From Clostridia bacterium (GTDB lineage Bacteria > Bacillota_A > Clostridia > Christensenellales > Aristaeellaceae): 7,251 nt of DNA. How positions within the stretch are numbered: the first letter of the stretch is position 1; each line of letters starts with the position of its first letter. The notes under the pieces were generated by a model that did no database searches, was not told the DNA's origin, and saw nothing but the letters and a program-made list of their open reading frames with translations. The translations under genes and the position numbers were made by a program. This document shows positions 6,134 through 7,251 of the stretch, in pieces. The stretch covers positions 1 through 7,251 of the forward strand of contig JAFQGN010000225.1 in assembly GCA_017398245.1 (NCBI GenBank), in the 5' to 3' direction.

Positions 6134-6996
6134 TGAACACGAAGGAATATATCCTTGCGCTTTCCGAAAAGATCGGCCTGCCCGAGGAAGCCGCGCAGTA
6201 CGCCCTGCCCATTGCCGAACAGCTGGACGGCAGCGCGTTTCTGGAAGAGATCTGGCAGTGCGTGACCTGCAAAGACCACCACGTCCGCTACGGAGCGATC
6301 AATCTGTTCCGGCAAAAAGAGGGCGAATACGGCTGCGAGGCCTATCGCATCTGCCTCGCCGCCACGCTCCTGCTCACCCGCAATATGAAAGCCCTGTACG
6401 AAGAGAAGGGCTACGACATGCAGATCTACTGGGACAGCCTGCAGGATATCGCCATATGGACCAACTGCTGCAAGAGGGACACCGGCCGCTGGGGCATGAA
6501 GCAGTTCGGCTGGCTGACGAAAACGCTCGGCGGCACGCTGTGGCGTCTGGGCCGCATGCAGTTCGAGCTCATCCACTTTGAAGAAGGCCATTACGAAAAG
6601 GACGGCGTGGTGCTGAACGACGGCGATATCGTCATCAACACCCACATCCCCGAGGGCGAGCCGCTCACGCCCGAAAAGCGCAAAGACGCGTTCGACCGCG
6701 CGGTCAAATTCTTCGGCAGCAACGTGTTCATGTGCGAATCGTGGATGCTTTGGCCCGCGCATTACGAAATGCTCAAGCCCACCAGCAATATCATTTCCTT
6801 CATGAACGATTTCGATATTTTCCATAGCTTTGAGCAGCCCGGCGTGAACGACCTGTGGCGCATCTTCGGCTACCGCAGCGATTACCGCCCCGAAAAGCTG
6901 CCCGCGAACAGCTCCATGCAGAAGGCCTATATCGAGCGCCTGAAGCAAAACGGCGGCCTGACCGGCGGCGGATACGGTATCCACGTCCATAAATAA
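6130..6996 (+). CDS. Acyltransferase-domain protein of the NAT_N/GNAT_C type
   Basis: The 288-residue product matches the pattern I know from two-domain proteins annotated as acyltransferase domain-containing, with an N-terminal NAT_N-like part (about 1-130) and a GNAT_C-like part (about 137-286). Signatures of the second part are WRLGRMQFE (138-146), INTHIPEGEPL (169-179), the FDRAVKFF helix (188-195), CESWMLWP (202-209) and the PTSNI segment (217-221). A role in transfer of an acyl group is inferred from family naming only; donor and acceptor are unknown, and I see no classical acetyl-CoA-binding Q/RxxGxG/A loop. There are no membrane segments. The start ATG at 6130 overlaps the upstream stop as ATGA, and AAAGGAG (6118-6124) lies 5 nt before it; the adjacent ATG at 6133 has an 8-nt spacing and could be used instead. 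Tight coupling to the isomerase gene suggests a shared pathway. Confidence 0.8.
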   Translation: MMNTKEYILALSEKIGLPEEAAQYALPIAEQLDGSAFLEEIWQCVTCKDHHVRYGAINLFRQKEGEYGCEAYRICLAATLLLTRNMKALYEEKGYDMQIYWDSLQDIAIWTNCCKRDTGRWGMKQFGWLTKTLGGTLWRLGRMQFELIHFEEGHYEKDGVVLNDGDIVINTHIPEGEPLTPEKRKDAFDRAVKFFGSNVFMCESWMLWPAHYEMLKPTSNIISFMNDFDIFHSFEQPGVNDLWRIFGYRSDYRPEKLPANSSMQKAYIERLKQNGGLTGGGYGIHVHK

Positions 6997-7000
6997 GCGC

Positions 7001-7036
7001 AAAACCCCTTCCGGCAAAGAGGCCGGAAGGGGTTTT
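7001..7036. terminator. Strong bidirectional intrinsic terminator
   Basis: The arms 7001-7015 and 7022-7036 form a perfect 15-bp stem (AAAACCCCTTCCGGC and its complement) around the 6-nt loop AAAGAG. The stem ends in TTTT followed by CTGT on the plus strand and in TTTT on the minus strand. It begins 4 nt after the acyltransferase stop codon and also lies downstream of the convergent membrane-protein gene, so it probably serves both. Confidence 0.9.
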
Positions 7037-7125
7037 CTGTACGCTTGCCCCGCTCTGCGCAGAACGCGTCCGCTTCCTGCGATAGTAGAAAACCAAACTC
7101 TGCCTTTGCGAAGAGCGTTTTCCCA

Positions 7126-7251
7126 TTACCGCAGGGCTATCGCCACCGCCGCGCACAGATACGCCACGCAGAACGCGACCGCGCCAATGCTGATATACTT
7201 GAACGCCTTTTTGCCCTTTTCTCCATGTTTTTCGCAGACCAGCTGCGCAAC
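7126..7251 (-). CDS. C-terminal end of a membrane protein (partial, runs off the right edge)
   Basis: Reading the minus strand from the window edge gives 41 codons ending in TAA at 7128-7126. The peptide starts with a basic, hydrophilic stretch (VAQLVCEKHGEKGKKAFK) followed by a hydrophobic segment of about 20 residues (YISIGAVAFCVAYLCAAVAI) and a short ALR tail. This is the pattern of a terminal transmembrane helix with a positively charged cytoplasmic side. It is convergent with the acyltransferase gene and shares the bidirectional terminator about 90 nt downstream. The family cannot be named from this fragment, and its start lies outside the window. Confidence 0.6.
   Translation of the reverse strand, partial: VAQLVCEKHGEKGKKAFKYISIGAVAFCVAYLCAAVAIALR

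Noticed and set aside
6055..7017. Minus-strand open frame of 320 codons antisense to the acyltransferase-domain gene
   Set aside because: It overlaps the terminator hairpin and the whole of a gene with recognisable domain motifs; no independent support.

Overview
This GC-rich window (average gene spacing near zero, strong Shine-Dalgarno sequences, abundant C/G in third codon positions) looks like a chromosomal stretch of a gut-type member of the Clostridia/Firmicutes. That placement rests on protein style and gene organisation and is an inference; no rRNA or marker gene is present.

The layout is two divergent operons with a structured intergenic region between them. The leftward operon starts at a candidate extended -10 promoter near 4818-4826. 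It encodes a glycoside hydrolase family 2 enzyme of the beta-mannosidase type (4788-2491), a serine beta-lactamase-like hydrolase (2478-1087) and a conserved-looking beta-propeller-like protein of unknown function (1085-18). Gaps between these genes are 12 and 1 nt, and each Shine-Dalgarno overlaps or abuts the end of the gene before it, so they are very probably co-transcribed and translationally coupled. None shows a signal peptide, so they probably act in the cytoplasm on an imported glycoside or glycoconjugate.

The rightward operon starts at a candidate promoter near 5187-5216. It encodes a TIM-barrel sugar phosphate isomerase/epimerase-like protein (5249-6133) and, with a 4-nt overlap, an acyltransferase-domain protein of the NAT_N/GNAT_C type (6130-6996). 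A strong perfect 15-bp hairpin (7001-7036) ends it. Beyond this, convergent on the minus strand, is the C-terminal end of a small membrane protein that runs off the right edge (7251-7126).

The 460-nt gap between the two divergent start codons is the most unusual part. It is packed with inverted repeats: a 16-bp stem beside the leftward promoter, an imperfect terminal-inverted-repeat unit of about 165 bp with a small perfect dyad near its centre, and a segment of about 126 bp with a cloverleaf-like fold (one closing stem, three internal hairpins, one with a UUCG loop). A related edge motif of the form GAAAAnGG...CCCCGC recurs at the boundaries, which suggests dispersed palindromic or MITE-like repeat elements.

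Taken together, the genes suggest a small carbohydrate-utilisation locus: GH2 hydrolysis, a possible esterase/amidase step, and isomerase/epimerase processing. No transporter, kinase or regulator is visible in the window, so the substrate cannot be fixed. I see no CRISPR array, phage gene, transposase, tRNA or rRNA.
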